DNA of 64,000 nucleotides from Lates calcarifer (GCF_001640805.2 NC_066833.1:2384454-2448453), one strand, 5' to 3'; shown: positions 25,301 to 39,130, counted from the stretch's first letter. Translations and numbers: made by a program. Notes: a model not told the origin generated them from the letters alone.

Positions 25301-26839
25301 GCCGTAATGAGGCTCAGCCAGCTTCTCTGCTGACAGCGTGTCAAAAACTCTCCCTCTGGACCTCTCTAATAACATTTCTGTGGAGTTTAACCGCTCGGCC
25401 GTTAGCTCAGACTGCCATAACGTGTGGAGTTAACATTTAACAATATTTCATGTGTTTCACTGGGGGATTTTGTCAAGAGGGAAAGTTCTTGGATCCAATT
25501 CTGGTACTTTCCTCAGAACCTAAACAACACAGGAACAAGACCGAACTGCTGACTCAGTGCATACTGTTAATGCTGAAGTCGAAGCGGAAGTCCAGGGAAT
25601 TAGTCTTTGAGGATGTTGGAAGAAAAAGTCGAGTTCAGAGTTCATCAGAGACCATCACAGAACTTCCATCACTCTACATTTTCTGTTCAGATTTCATGTA
25701 CAGATCCAGAGACTGTGTCATGAAGACAGCTGAGCTTTATCAGGCTCTCTGAGGTCACTGGCTTCACTTCACCTGTGCAGAGAAAAGCACTGCAGAAAGA
25801 TGAAATGAGCAGATAAAAAGACTTGAAGGAATCAAGGCTTAATGAGGATGTATGTGACCAGAAAAGCAAAACCTGCTGACCTGTTAATCAGACTGAACTG
25901 ACACTTTGTTTCACTCCAGTCATTCAGTCTGACATTGTGTTCATTTAATATCAATCATTTTGCCCCAAATACACTGACATGTTTGTATCAAACAGTCGCA
26001 GCAGGCTGGAGTCATGGTTTCTGTCTGCAGTGTGCGTCTTAGTCCTCAGATACATTTAAAGCAGGGTCACGCAAATAATAGGAGGAGACATTAACAGAGG
26101 ACTATTATGCATTCTACCAGCTTTACTACACACACACACATACACAGTATTTGAGAGTCAGTTCAGCAGGGAAAAAATCTCCACCTCTGAAAAAGAGGAG
26201 CAAACACAGCGCAGATGAGATTTACAAAAGTAAGGTTATAGTGGCAGAAATAAATGTGCATCAAGTAACTAAACCCTGATCATTAGAAACAAAAGTGAAG
26301 CCACTGAGAATGTGTGATTACTGTGACACAACAGACCAGTGGACAGGGCAACGTGGTTTGTACAATCACCACAGACTGCAACTAGACTTTTCTTTGTTAT
26401 GTTTAAACCTTTAAGGTTTACATTCACCTCAGTGTATCAACAGCACCTCCGCAGCCGGTGTGCCCTATCAAGGACACTTTGTCTTTTCCTTGTGAATCTG
26501 TAATAAAAAACCACTTGGCACCAGCCTTTTCCTGGGGGACATCCACTCCACAGGAAGTGAACTGCTGAATGAAAGGAGTGCCATGGGTGGCAGCTTCATA
26601 GAGCTCTTCCTCTGGGACTGTGAAGGAATGGCTGAGTGATTATATATATATTTTTATATGCCTCAGCAGGTCAACACGCTACCGCTCCTGATGCCCACTG
26701 ACAATGACCACCCCACAGTCCAGACAGGAAACAAGGGCAGAGGTTAGAGAAGGGCAGACATCATTAGAATTTTATATTCATAGTTGTGGTTAGTGTTGGA
26801 GAGTCCTATCAGTTTGAAGGAGCAGTTAACACGACAGAG

Positions 26840-26870
26840 CCTCCCTCCTCCTCCTCCTCCTCCTCCTGCT
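26840..26870. repeat. (CCT)n trinucleotide tract
   Basis: About nine CCT units in sh3bp4 intron 1. Confidence 0.85.
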
Positions 26871-29800
26871 GCAGACAGTTTGAAGGACAGACCAGCAGGC
26901 AGCCTGAGGCTGCCTGAGCTTTAACTGGGCTGACAGTGGATCAGTGCCGTTAAACAACTCTGCAGAGAAGAGCAGCAAACAAAAGATATGACCAAATGAT
27001 CTTCTCCCAGCCTGCAGAGCAGTCCACTGCACCAGAGTTCACTGGACGATCTGCAGCCTGTTAAATGTTTGGTGTAAATAATTCAGGGTTTTATTGCGTC
27101 TCTCTCTCACTGTAAACATGTATTCAGTGTGTTTGTGGGTTTAAAGTCAGATGGCGATCGGCAGTAGGAACAATTGTTCTGCTAGTTTTTTTGCCATATA
27201 CAGGTCTGCTCATGGAAATATGAAGAGTGGATGTTTTCACTTCCAGATGACAAATGGAAATCTGAATTCTCCTCTGCGTCACTTTAAATTCAGTGTTTGG
27301 GGAGAATCACATTCTTCTGCTCTCAGTCAAGCTCTTTGTTTAAGCTTTGTAATATTCAAACACGCGACTCTCGTTTTCATCGTCACACTGTTCCATCAAA
27401 TAGAAACAGTCTTGAGCCTAATTTTAGACACATTTCCCCAAAATTCAACCTGACAATTATTTGGCATCTTTTTTATTTGGCAAGCAAAAATATAAATATT
27501 ATAATAGATAGTAAATATGTTCTGGCTGCAGCTTCTCAAATGAGACAATTAACTGTTTGCTCTTCATATAACATTTTAAACAGAATATTTTGGGGGTTTT
27601 GGACTTTGGACATCTGAAGGCATCATTTAGACATTTTTCTCTATTTTATGACATTTAACTGACTCAACTCTTCACCAATAATAATAATAATAGTCAGTGA
27701 GCTGATGGTGCCCTAAACTCAGCAGCCTTACACAGTATAATGAATATTACTGGCATCAGACACAAAAATATTGTCAGTATTAGAAGCTCAGTGAGTAGTT
27801 TTTGACCTGTTTTCTTTTTATTTGAAACATCTGTATTAAGTTTGACTCTTAGCAAATATTTACCAGCATCAGAAAACAGAATAAATAAGGTTTAGTTGTT
27901 GTACTGTCGATAGTACCTGTGTTTACATCACAACACTTACATTAACAGGACAGTGTGTTCTGTGTGAATCTGTGCAGAGGAGGAGACAGCAGAGAACATT
28001 AATGAGGCCTGAGCTATAAAACTGGTCACTGTACAAGGTCAAAGACGCAACGATGTTCAGCAATAAAAGCATGGTGATGACCAGAAGACTCCGTACGACC
28101 CCTCAGCATGGGCCGAGGCTCTGCTGCGAGTTTAAGGACGACTGCTCCTGAGCAGGAAGTAGCTGAGGAGGAAATGCCTTTGTGATGAGAGGCAGCCGGA
28201 TCTCTGCTGACTCTCCCTGCCCACCACATTTCCTTCAAAGCACCGCCTTCAGCACATTGTTCTCATCTGCTCACTCACAGTCCACTAAGGATGTTTAAGA
28301 CTCGACATCAGAAAAGATATCAGATCATTCATGTATGGACACAATCTGCACACAGAAAGGGCTGGAGACTGAAGAATAAAATGCAAACTGCCTTCTAAAC
28401 ATCACTTTACTCGGTCTGGCTTCCTGTTACTGGACGACACTCACATGTATTTACTGATACTGCAGAAATGTTGGGGTTTATCAGTGCGTCAGTATGTACG
28501 GCAGGACGTCCCTTAAAGTATTAATCCACCTGAAATCTTCTTTGCTAATGTTTTCTAATGAGATGCACTGAACATGTTTGTTAGGACACATGCAGAGAGA
28601 AAATAAACAGAGCAGTGTTTGTTTACAAGAAGACTCCACAGCCTTTAAATAGCACTTTACATAATGTAGTGACAACAACAGCAAACCAGCAAAATGAATA
28701 CTGTAAGACACACCTAACACTCTACAAGCACACACAGTGCAGATGATGACAGCAGAGGCAGAGAGGACAGAACCACAGCTCAGTCAGCCACTGTGTTATT
28801 TCCTCAAATGTATTTAATTAAAAGGGAGCAGATATAAACAAAGGGCATGTATTTCAGCATTCACAGTTTAATATATGGTTGTGATGGGATTCTGTTAAAC
28901 TGATCCCAGCCCTGCTGCACATTTGGAGCCACAAACATGCAGAGTGGTCTGGTCTTGTTTCCAGCGAGGGAGAGTTTATCAGCTGACGAGCTCACGGCTC
29001 CTGAATTAGCTGGTCAGATAAAGAGAGAAGCCCAGGTGCTGTGTTCTCAGGCAGCAGCTCAGCGAGAGACGTACGAACACAAACAGTCTCGTACTGAGTC
29101 AACACTGCTGAGGCCTTGAGTGTTGAGAAACAAAGCTCCAGTATGTCACGTCCTGGAGCGAGGCGGAGCCTGCACCGCAGAGTACACAGTAACTGTCACA
29201 GAGACATGTTTCTGTTCATCTGGAGAGTCACGCCTCAATGTCACAGCCACGCCTCAAACATCATCACTGAAATATAATGACTGTTAAAAGGTGTTTCATT
29301 GTCAAATCCATTGTGTCTAACTTTGACTAACCTGTATTGTTTACAGTCATCTTCCTCCCTGCATGTTGTTGTATCTCAAACACAACAGAACACGTTCAGT
29401 TTACAGTTTGGATGTTTCCACTGCGGGAACATGTCCAGTGATCAGGGAAGTGTTTCTGAATCTCAGGAACTTCACCTGCATAAACAGCAGCAGCGAGTTC
29501 AAAAGGAAGAGGAGAGTTTTTGGTTCTGTCACAGGCTGCGTCACATTAATCTCCTTCACTTTAATCTGACACCATTCAGTCTGACTGGTGCTGATATGAA
29601 AATGTTGGTCAGATAACCATCTCGCTTATTCACACAAACTGTCCTTAGATTAACACACAGGGTTGCAGGTCTGAAAGGTCCTTTACTTCCTGGTGTCAGT
29701 AGAGTCCCAAACACACACCTCGAGGTCACTTACTAATATTAGGACGAAGGACGGACACTTGTGATGTTTATTGACAAAAACAAACTCATGTTGTCAGCTA

Positions 29801-31025
29801 CTCGACGAGTCTAAAAAGAGTCAGAGAGTATGTGAGCAGAGACGTGACAGCGGCAGCTGGGACAATGAGAGAGAATACGAGAGGAGCTAAACTTCATTTG
29901 CTATTTTTCTCACTGCTCACTTTCTACTGCAGAAATAAATCACAATAAAACCTTGGAGTTCTCAGCCTCTGTTTTCCACCTCAGCATGTTCTGTTTACAT
30001 TCAAACATCAGACTGATGCCAAAATAAATACAACAAAACAACACAGACACTGTGTTGCTGTGTCCCTCTCCAGTCCATTGTCAGCCTGATTTCCCTGATC
30101 TTCACAGTTCACAGGAATCAGACTTTTACTTCCTCAATATAGTTTCTGTAGCTCCACAGTTCCTGGAGCTCAACAGGGAAAAGGCAGCAAATCCTGTTGA
30201 GAAGCTTGAACCAGCAAAATAAATGCCCTAATACAAAAGATACCTCTAACCCTGTATGATGTGCCGGCTCCACTGAGAGGACACATCACCGCCCAGTGCT
30301 GTCCTTTTTAACAAACCATGTTCATTAGCTCACACTTTCCAAACCATCAGGAGTCTGCTGATAGCCTGAGGTCCACGCAGCCTGAAAACCAGCTGCCTGA
30401 CCTGATCTGAGACAAAGCCACAAACATGTGGACTGGGAAGTTTCAGTGCAGTTTCTCTTTTCATACACCACACTGTTCCAAGCTCTCCTCAGAGTACTAT
30501 GCTGCTGACTAGGGGCAATAAACTGTGCATGTTAAAACATTAAGCTGCAAACACCCTGGCTCTGTCAGTCACTGGGTACATTTGTTAAAGTACATATTTA
30601 CAAAGGTTTATGCTAGATACTGTACGGCTGTAGACAGCAGTTTAGTTGGTTTGTTTTACTAATGTATTCTGTGCAGTTGTGTCAGTGCTGCAGCAGCTGC
30701 AGCCATTATTCAGCCCTTTACTTCACAATATAAACATACCAAGGTGGAATGGCTGCAGGGATGAAGTGAGGAGAAATGTGAGGAATGCCAAGCTCCAAAT
30801 GAAATCATGCATTATTCAAGTGAAGGAGGAGAAGAAGAAAAAGTCAAACTTATCATTCTTCTGATGACAAAGGGAAGGTTAGAGATCATGTTAAACTGTC
30901 AGTCTGGGCTTTTATCAGGAAATTCATTGGGCTGCTCTCCTTGTTGCCAGTCTTGTCACGAACCTGAAAACAATGCCTTTACACACACTCCTCTATACAG
31001 CCCTATCCCCCAACATCACCGCCCA

Positions 31026-31026
31026 C

Positions 31027-31056
<30 letters not shown>
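31026..31056. repeat. (CA)n microsatellite
   Basis: Uninterrupted CA run in sh3bp4 intron 1. Confidence 0.95.
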
Positions 31057-31057
<1 letters not shown>

Positions 31058-31871
31058 AGTCCCCTCTTTAACAAGAGTAGTGTGCAGCAATCCAGCAGTC
31101 TGCAATCTTCATAACACACCAGACAACTAGATCAAGTTCGAGTCCTTCTCTGTTGGGTATCTGCTGATACTGAGTGTGATCTGACTATATTTACCCAAGC
31201 GTTGGTCAAATAAAGGCCCTCTTATTATCATGATATGACCTGTGAAATCAACGTTCAGCAGCGGAGATGAATGGGAAGCTGCAGCCTGAACCTTTTCTAC
31301 ATCGCTCTTTGCTAAGAGAGGAGAGATAACAGGTTCCTCACCGACTGAGTTCACTTTACTTTGCTCATCATCAGAGCTCTACAGGTGGGAAATAACAACT
31401 CTTAAATCACCATGTTTCTTTTCTCTTCCACTATGAGACCCATAAACTCTGTGACAAGCGATACCACAGCTTCCATGTCAACTGACATTAAATTAATGAC
31501 ATTAGTGGGATGAATATGATGTTTTGTTGATCAAAGAGATGACATCTACTTTAACTACATTTCCCAGAGCCTGGTTAATGGTGAATATGAGCTTATCACA
31601 GATGTGTCAGAAGATAAGTAACAAGAAACATCTTAAATGCCAAAGACATGTTTGAGTGAACTCAGAAACTCTCACCACACAGCAGTGTCAGTCTTACCTT
31701 GTAGCTGTAAAATGTCACATTCAGTAACTAAATTTAAGGGATCAGAGATACATCAATAACCTTAACACTGTTGAGGGTTAACATGGCAGTCAATCAAAAA
31801 GTTTCCATATTTCAATCTGACTCAAACAATAGGACTGCTCTGAAGACTAGAGGTGCTGCTGGAGTACTGAC

Positions 31872-31877
<6 letters not shown>

Positions 31878-31906
<29 letters not shown>
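31878..31906. repeat. (CA)n microsatellite
   Basis: Uninterrupted CA run in sh3bp4 intron 1. Confidence 0.95.
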
Positions 31907-33114
31907 GCTAGCTGCTGCAGTTATGGTGTCCAGACACAAACACAGAGAGAGTAACATTTACACCCTGCCACGGAGCTTTCAGTTCAAACACTGGATGCAA
32001 ACCTGGCTGATAAGAGGTGTGTTTCCGTCCTGATAACAGGTGGAGATGACCCACAGGCTGCACTGAACTCTCACTCTGAGCTCCAGCTGACACCACGCAT
32101 GGAAGAGGGTGGGGGGATTGTTAGGGAACGACTTGGCTCCAGGATGACTCACCCCTGGTGTAATGGCTGGCTTCAGTCCCTGACAAGTAAAGCTGACAAG
32201 GGTGGCCCTGGGCTCGTGGTAAGGTTGGGGGGGTGAGGGTGGGAAGTGGTCACCAGCTGCCAACCACAGCCGTGCCCTCGCTGTCGTAACACGTGCTGTA
32301 ATCAGTTGGAGCTGAGCTTCAGCGACACCAGGAGACGCACGTTCACCCCTGGAGGGAAGAGGGTGTGGGGGGGTCGCTTATCTGGAATCACACGCATCCA
32401 TTCAAACAATGAAGCCTATTCAGGTCCAGCTGCAACCAAAGATCTGGTCCTCAGTGATTGGGGGGGGGGTCCACAAGCAGATTCAAACACTGAGGTCATT
32501 TCAGATCCTGTCATCTAAAACGTTAGTGCTGCTGGTGTATTGACAGTTCATTTAATAAGAACGTCTGGTAAACTCTTCAGAGGAGGGAAGACAAACTGAG
32601 GAGGAGACGCCTGTGTTTTAGTAAGTAAAGTAAACATGAACACGCCGGCCAATATGAAGTAAGAATGGACAAGATACGATCTGAGCTCAAACTCCTTTTT
32701 TAATCTCTCCTGTCAAGATAATAGTTGCAGTTTGTGCAATAGAAAGTCTTACGCTAACCTTTCTATTTCAGTCACACAAATAGTCTGATGATATTCAAAA
32801 TCTCCCTCTCCATGAAAATTACGCTCCATGGAAACTGGGCAAAATTCACCCACTTTGGAAAACCATGAGATCTGGTTGAAAGCTCCAGGGAAAGAAAACA
32901 AACCAGTCTGTGGACTCTGAGTTTGGATCTTCCTGTCCGTCTCAAAGGTCATGAATGAGCTTCCATGCTCTATTTTTGGTATGTTATCAACTGAACAGCA
33001 GACACAATGGTCACTGTGATAGAGTACATATCTTGGTCAGATTTGAATAGATTTTCATACAACCACCAAATGAATGGAAACCAGACTGAGCCATGTAAAA
33101 CACTGTCTGGACAT

Positions 33115-33390
33115 CAGGGCTGCAACTAACCATTGTTCTCCACTAATCCATTTTTTTGGTTCATCATCATCAGTGACAGTAAAGCATGAAAATGATCATT
33201 TCCCACAGACCAATGTGATGTCTTCAAATGTCTTGTTTTGTTTCTGACCAATGGTCCAAAACCCAAAGATACTCAGTTTACTATCATCAAATCTTCACAT
33301 TTTAGAGGTTTAAACCAGCAAATAGCAGACGTTTGCTTAAAGAACGACTAACATTACTATATCATCATCCAAACAGCTCCAGTTAACACT
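33115..33390 (+). repeat. Interspersed repeat family R2 (GGGCTGCAACTAA type)
   Basis: It begins AGGGCTGCAACTAACCATTG and has GATGTCTTCAAATGTCTTGT, GGTCCAAAACCCAAAGATA and CTCAGTTTACTATCATC. This is a very common non-coding repeat of acanthomorph fish. Related copies in the window are at 8.7, 35.5 and 51.1 kb. Confidence 0.65.
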
Positions 33391-34080
33391 GAGATATATA
33401 TCTATACACAACAGCAGGAGACACTTCCTTTAATCAATCTAGGCCATCACAAAAGCCTCAGTAGTCTTTGGTGTTATTAATTATTTCAAACAACATAATT
33501 TAATTTAGATGTGAAACCACAACACAAATATGCGTAGGCCTAAATGATTACTACTCATGCAGTTATTCTTCAGTTATAACATAAATGACAAGCATTAACA
33601 GAATTAGTTTTATTTGAAATGTGGACAGAAAGTCAGACCTAAATGAAGGTTTATCTTTCTTTGTCCCCAGTCAGCGTTTGTGTTCAGCCGTGTGCTGGTT
33701 CTTTCCATGTGAACATGTAAACTGAGTGAGTCACCATCACAGTGTCTGGTCCAGCGCTCTGGAAACGTGCACATATCCACTGACTGAATGAGACACTTCT
33801 AGAACAAACATGTGGCATTTATTTATTATTCAATATGACAATTAGATGAAGATGAAACAGTCAGTGGTTACGACGCCTCATCCAAGTTAAATCTATGAGA
33901 GACTGGCTGCTGTTGTTTAGCATGTGGAGAAATCACCCAGTTTATGACCTGTCATGTTGTTTGTTTGACAATATCACATCTTCTCCTCATATCTGGCCAC
34001 ATCTGCCGCCACACAAAAAACAGAAACACTGGATTCCATCTGTTTCACTACAACCTCAACATCCACTTACAGACAGTTGC

Positions 34081-34335
34081 TAGCAGCTCTGTGAGGCTGT
34101 ATTCTCATACACTCAGTGAAGCCAATGCTAACACACAGACAGTGATGCTAACATGCTGGTGTTTACCATGTTCGTCATCTTGGTTCATATATCGAACATG
34201 TTACCGTTCATCCTCAGGGGAACATGAATGTATGAAGCATATTTCTTGTAATCCACCTGATAGTTGCTGAGATACTTTCAGTCTGGACCAAAACTGTGAA
34301 CAAACAGAGACAGCCATCCCTAGCTCCACGCCGTG
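34081..34335 (+). repeat. Interspersed repeat R1, longer copy
   Basis: It starts with AGCAGCTCTGTGAGGCTGT, has the GATGCTAACATGCTG segment, then CATCCTCAGGGGAACATGAA, GATAGTTGCTGAGATA and CAGTCTGGACC, ending near CATCCCTAGCTCCACGCCG. Block order matches the other R1 copies. Confidence 0.6.
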
Positions 34336-35454
34336 AGCAGGATTATAAATATGGCTGCAGCTCCAACAAAGCAGGACCTCAAAGCATCACACAGGTTGTA
34401 AACAAGCCCCCAGTTTAACCTGAACTGTGTAATAATCCCTCACTGCACAGGAAAACTGTGTGCAGCAAGTACAGTAGGTCAAAGGTGAAGCAGGAAGTCA
34501 GTCTGTAAACTGTGATGGATGTTCACAAAAGACTTATTTTTACATTTTAACATTCGACCGTTGTTTTCTCTCACAAATAATTTGTTTAGGCTCAGACGTC
34601 TGATCAGTGTTTACATCCTGACTGTCTATAAGAACAATCCCAGCGCTGTCCCATCATCCTCACATCTCAGCAGTGAAGCTGGTGTGTGACACGTTATCAT
34701 TACTGACACAAACAATCATCAAAACATGAATCAGGACATTTTTTTAATAAGTGTAATCTACCTTTAAAAATGGCCCGACACTGCCAACTTCAGAGAGTGG
34801 AACAAACCCAGCGGGTGCTGTCAGATATCGACTAAACCACTTAAGGTGGTATGTGTGGAGAACAGCAGGTCAGCTGAGAGAATAAGAGGAAACAGTTCAC
34901 ACACACAGCTCTTCTGTCCACTGCTGCTCAGAAACACCACTGCTGATGCTTCATGTTACTGAGAGATTACCACCTCATTATGAGATAAACTGAGAGTAAA
35001 GACAACACACTTGTGTTAAGTCGTCGTGTGTTACAGGACCCATAATGCACTCTGTCTGTTTTTATTTTGACTGAGTCATAGTTATCAGACATTAAGCAGA
35101 GCCTGACCCACACATCAGCAGGCCAACTTTATTATAAGAAACGTTTTATAGGCTGGTTTTTGTTTTATTTTCCTAATCTTTCTTCATTCTGAATTACATA
35201 CCTTCACTGTTGGTGCAGAGAAACTGTAATATTCTTATTTCATTTTCCTCTTTATTCTATTTTTTATGCTGTTCAAATGCAGTTCTTTGCTCCTGTGTTT
35301 GTGGTGTTATACAAATAAACCTCTCCTTAATTCAACCTTGATATTGTTGTATCTTATGTTATCCAGAGAAGTTTGCACTTAACTTGCACATAACAATGTG
35401 ACATTCACATTTTTATTTTCATCACAGTCACAGCTAACAGTTCCCATCTATCAC

Positions 35455-35645
35455 CTTCTCTATTGATCTACACATTATCTTCTCAAATAATCAGTGAATC
35501 CGTTTGTAAACTGTTTGCCCAGTGTGATGCGTTCAAATGTCTTATTCTGTCTGAACAACGATCCAAAACACAAAGATGTTCACTTCACTGGAAGACTGAG
35601 GAAAGAGAAAACTGATTGATCAGCAGCCAATTCATTTTCTGCTGA
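35455..35645 (+). repeat. Interspersed repeat R2, copy
   Basis: GTGTGATGCGTTCAAATGTC, TCCAAAACACAAAGATGTTC and a GACTGAGGAAAGAGAAAAC tail follow the R2 order. Confidence 0.55.
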
Positions 35646-35879
35646 TCGACTGATCTGTTATCTTATCATCTTCCTCATTCCTCCTCTTCTTCCTCTGTGT
35701 ATTTATTTTGGCTGCTGGAGCTCCTGAGCTGGAGATCACACACTCCCACGGCTCAGACTGAACCGGGTCTGGCAGTCTGAAACCCCCCTTGCCCTGTTTT
35801 CCGGAACAAACCCGCCTGTAGCTGCTGCTGTGGAGATGACAGTGGTGTGAAGTCCTCACTTTGAAAATCACTGGGGTTG

Positions 35880-36800
35880 TGTTATGTTAATGTCATGGCA
35901 ACCGGTGTCACCCACAGTCCCAGTCCGGCTCCAGGGTTCACTAACACCACACCGAGGATTAACGGAGCGCCCGCCTCTGGAGACTCCGCTACAGCTCAGT
36001 TATCACAGCTTCACGAGCCTCTAGTCGTGTTTCAGCCGGGTTTCAAACTTGTAACGGATTCAGAAAGGACTTTAAAAATCACCAGCAGAGCGACGAGAAG
36101 CCGCTTTTAATCAGAAACAGGCGTTAGTGTAGTTTCACTGCAGGTACGGTACAGTTACACCCACAGAGACTCTGGATCTACAGCGGTCCAGAAAAAAAAA
36201 CAGCGAGACGAGAAGACAAACGGAGCCTAAACCGTTAAACTGTGGACACAGCACAGACTTGGAAACGCTGTCGAAATCCAGACCACAACAGTTCTGTGTC
36301 GGTTAAGCGTCGTTTTCTCACCTGCACCCTCCAAAATATGTTCCACTGTGGCTGGAAAGTGAAAAGTTGCGGGATGAAGCCGTCGCTCCCAGGTGGAGCG
36401 GCTCCAACACTTTCACATGTTGAAGGGGGAGAAAAAAGAGACAGAGGAAGAGGAAGAAGAGGAGAAGGTGGCAGCTTACCTGGCACAGGAGAAGTCTTGT
36501 TTTGTCCCATGAAAAAAGCGAGAATAGCGGAGCAGGCGCAGTTTTCCCGTCGAGCTCCCTCCCCGGCGGTGGCGCTGGATGTGTATGTGCGGGTCTACCG
36601 TGTCCTCCTGGAGGAGAGCAGCCGAGCTCCGGCTGATGTCACCGGGACAGGGAGGGGCCTCACCGGGCCATATTTCCATGAGGACATGATGTCACTTGAC
36701 TCGTTCAGATGACTCCGAGTCCACACGGAGGGAGAGTTTAATGTTCATTACCGCGGACTGGTCTTAGAGGATTTGTTGGAGCCGGACTCTCAAACAAAGA
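35880..36800. promoter_or_regulatory. CpG island
   Basis: CpG dinucleotides are frequent through this block (for example 35930-36000, 36050-36110, 36290-36320, 36500-36660), while flanking sequence is nearly free of them. It is the only sizeable CpG-dense block I see outside coding exons. Plus-strand open frames of 77 and 156 codons inside it match no family I recognise and are expected by chance in GC-rich, stop-poor DNA. It could serve a divergent promoter as well as sh3bp4. Confidence 0.6.
36480..36720 (-). promoter_or_regulatory. Candidate promoter/non-coding first exon of sh3bp4 in a CpG island
   Basis: The region from about 35.9 to 36.8 kb is visibly CpG-rich against a CpG-poor background, densest at 36520-36660. 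A strong minus-strand donor, GTGCCAG|GTAAGC, sits at 36479/36480. An exon running from about 36.6-36.7 kb down to 36480 would splice over about 14 kb to the start-codon exon at 22.3 kb. Non-coding first exons are normal for vertebrate SH3BP4. A TGATGTCA-like CRE half site (GATGTCACC near 36635) lies within it. The exact transcription start cannot be read. Confidence 0.5.
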
Positions 36801-36869
36801 AACTGCCCCTCCAAAAAACCACAGCAAATACACACTGAGTCTCTGGATCAAATTACCAGCGGCTGCGCT

Positions 36870-37535
36870 CAGTGTTACAAAGTAACTGGAGTTACATTTA
36901 CTCAAGTACTGTAGGCTGCTTTTACTTTACTTGAAAGTTTGAAGTTGTTATTTTCTATTTTTGTACTTTTTACTCCACTAGTTACTTTTCCGATCAAGAT
37001 TTTACATTAAAAAGTTTATGAAGAGATTGTTGGAACCTTTGTGTCCAGTTGAGATCCAGTCATCACGTTTCAGTAGTCTGTGAGGGACTGAATATGAATA
37101 TGAATATGAATATGAGAATATGAAGAATACACACTGAGTCAGGAAACAGCTGATATTATCCAAGATTTTACCAAAAAAGCAAAGAAAACTGAAAACTGAA
37201 GGCAAAACACAGTTTTTCTTCTTTGGTCTCCTGTTAATCATCTCGAGACCCCTCATATTTATGTGGTGACTCTTTGTGGGGGCCTGACCCCTAGGTTGAG
37301 AACCACTGAACTTATATTTGTGACATAGTTAAACCAGAGGAGTCAGGATTAATGATGTGATCATGTCAGAGAGAATTCACAGGACACTTAGATTACTTAG
37401 ATTACTTTGATACTTTCAGTACATTTTGCTGATTATACTTGAGTACTTTAGTAGGATTTTGAATGCAGGAATTTTACTTGTAATCGAGTATAAGTAAAGG
37501 ATCTGAGTGCTTACTCCACCACTGACTGCACAGTT
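36870..37535 (+). repeat. Interspersed repeat family R3 (ACTTTTACTT type), long copy
   Basis: The left part has AACTGGAGTTACATTTACTC and GTACTTTTTACTCCACTAG. A middle part ends with GGGGGCCTGACCCCTAGGTT. The right part has GTAGGATTTTGAATGCAGG, TTACTTGTAATCGAGTA and AAGGATCTGAGTGCTT, ending CTCCACCACTG. The same middle and right blocks recur at 42.4-42.8 kb, so the insert is part of the family. It lies just outside the CpG island. Confidence 0.6.
37090..37116. repeat. (AATATG)n hexamer tandem repeat
   Basis: About four copies of AATATG inside the R3 element. Confidence 0.85.
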
Positions 37536-37539
37536 TGTA

Positions 37540-37880
37540 CATAATACAGTACAGAAAGTAATGTAGTACATCTACTCAAGTCCTCTTAAATTCAGCTCTG
37601 AGGCACTTGTTCTTTACTTGAATATTTCCATTTTAGCTGCTTAATGTTTGTTTGTTTTTTTAATTTATGGGGAAATGTTTTTTCTCCATCACACTTCTTT
37701 ACATTATTACTAGTTACTACAAACACTGCCTCAACACATTGTAGTGATTACCCAGCATTATAAAGTATGAGTATAAAGGTTTAAATGAACTCCACGTAGA
37801 CCACCTAGATCATTAAAATGATGCTTACATGTTTTTACAAATACTTTTACTTTTGATACATACAGTACTTTGTCCTGATG
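37540..37880 (+). repeat. Interspersed repeat R3, second adjacent fragment
   Basis: GTAGTACATCTACTCAAGTC, TTTACTTGAATATTTCCATT and ACTTTTACTTTTGATACATA are R3 words in a fragment directly following the first copy. Confidence 0.45.
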
Positions 37881-38984
37881 TCTGTGGACTTTGATTTAAA
37901 GCTGAATGAATTTGTTTATTTCTTTGTTTATTTGTTGTTTTCTTTATGACCACTTGTGAGCAGAACAAGGAGCTGAGCGATCATACACACACTGTAAGAC
38001 CTTATACAGCTGATATAAAAGTCACAACCCTAAAGAATACAGAAGAATCACAACAGCACGCTGTCGCCAGAGGATGTATTTGATCAAAACACAGCAGGTC
38101 TTAAATACAAAACTAGTGTTTACAAGGTTTTATTAGGAAGACAGTGTGCAGACGCAGCGTCCTGTGTTAACTACTGTTGTAAAATCAAATTTCACTGAAT
38201 TGAAAAGAAGTCTGGCATTAAAAACAAGTTGATATGCACAGAGATGTGCAAAGGACTATATGAGGTTGAATCACACTTTAAAGTGTCTGACAGAATAATT
38301 TATGATGTGCAGTGGGAGGTTCAGAAACAGAATATCAGACTTTGATTCGACCTCCACAGAGACTCAGCATCAGAAATAAGACTCTCCACGATGGTGCCAG
38401 TTGTAATGGTCTGTTATAATCTGCTGGACCACAGTGCTCTTTATTTTTGCCTTTGCTGAATTATTTTTATACTGTGTAGTTACAAACAAATCATTCAATT
38501 ATTTGGTGACTGAAACAGTTTACTGCTGTTTGTCCACAGCACACACAGCTATAACTGAAAAAGAGCCCAATGAGCAGCTTCCAAAGGTTATAATGTTTAT
38601 TACATCCCACAGTATAAACATGTTACGTTCCCCTCCTCATCCATACTCCTCATCTGCTACTACAAAGAGTCAGTCATCTAATTTTCCTGTTGTCTGTTGC
38701 TGTAAAAGCTTTATTATTATATTGTTATATTATTAGGATTATTTCTGGTGTCCTTTCCTTCACGACAACTCAGAAAACTCCACTTTTTGTGTCCAAGGGC
38801 TGAGTAGACCAGCATTTGAATGCAGCACTGTATTCAACACAGTTTAATGTAGAAATGAGTGTACCAGAGCTTAGTCACCATGTGCTCATGAAAATTGAAA
38901 GGGTTCATCTTCTGAGGAGCAGGCAGTCATTACAGTCGTACCAACAATCCAGTAGTTTTTGACACATTTTACCTAAAACCAGAA

Positions 38985-39130
38985 ATATCACCCTCATGGA
39001 AGATGAAAAGTGATCACCACAGTGAGTGGGAGCATCCTCTGGGGATCATGAACACTTGTACAAAGTTTCATTACGGTACATCCCAACAGGAGCACTGCCA
39101 TCCCATAGCCACTAGCATGGCTAAAAACCA
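38985..39130 (+). repeat. Interspersed repeat R1, partial copy
   Basis: GATGAAAAGTGATCACCA, CATCCTCTGGGGATCATGAA, GTACAAAGTTTCATTACGGT and GCCATCCCATAGCCACTAGC recur from the other R1 copies. Confidence 0.55.

Larger units (their letters stand above)
22339..36479 (-). other. Probable sh3bp4 intron 1
   Basis: About 14 kb without a gene. It holds CA/CCT microsatellites and R1 and R2 repeats. 25200-25420 (CCATGGCAAATCACCACATG, GGTAATAAGGCGCTTGGAG) and 28000-28240 are unique GC-richer blocks that could be regulatory. G runs of 7-10 occur at 32226-32245 and 32459-32470. Confidence 0.5.

Noticed and set aside
35877..36110. 77-codon plus-strand frame in the CpG island (MATGVTHSPSPAPGF...)
   Set aside because: GC-rich DNA with few stops; no recognised family and no clear splice partner. 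Could be revisited if a divergent transcript is found.
36242..36712. 156-codon plus-strand frame in the CpG island
   Set aside because: It is antisense to the likely first exon, with Arg/Gly-rich composition from a GGAAGA-rich stretch; no family is recognised.
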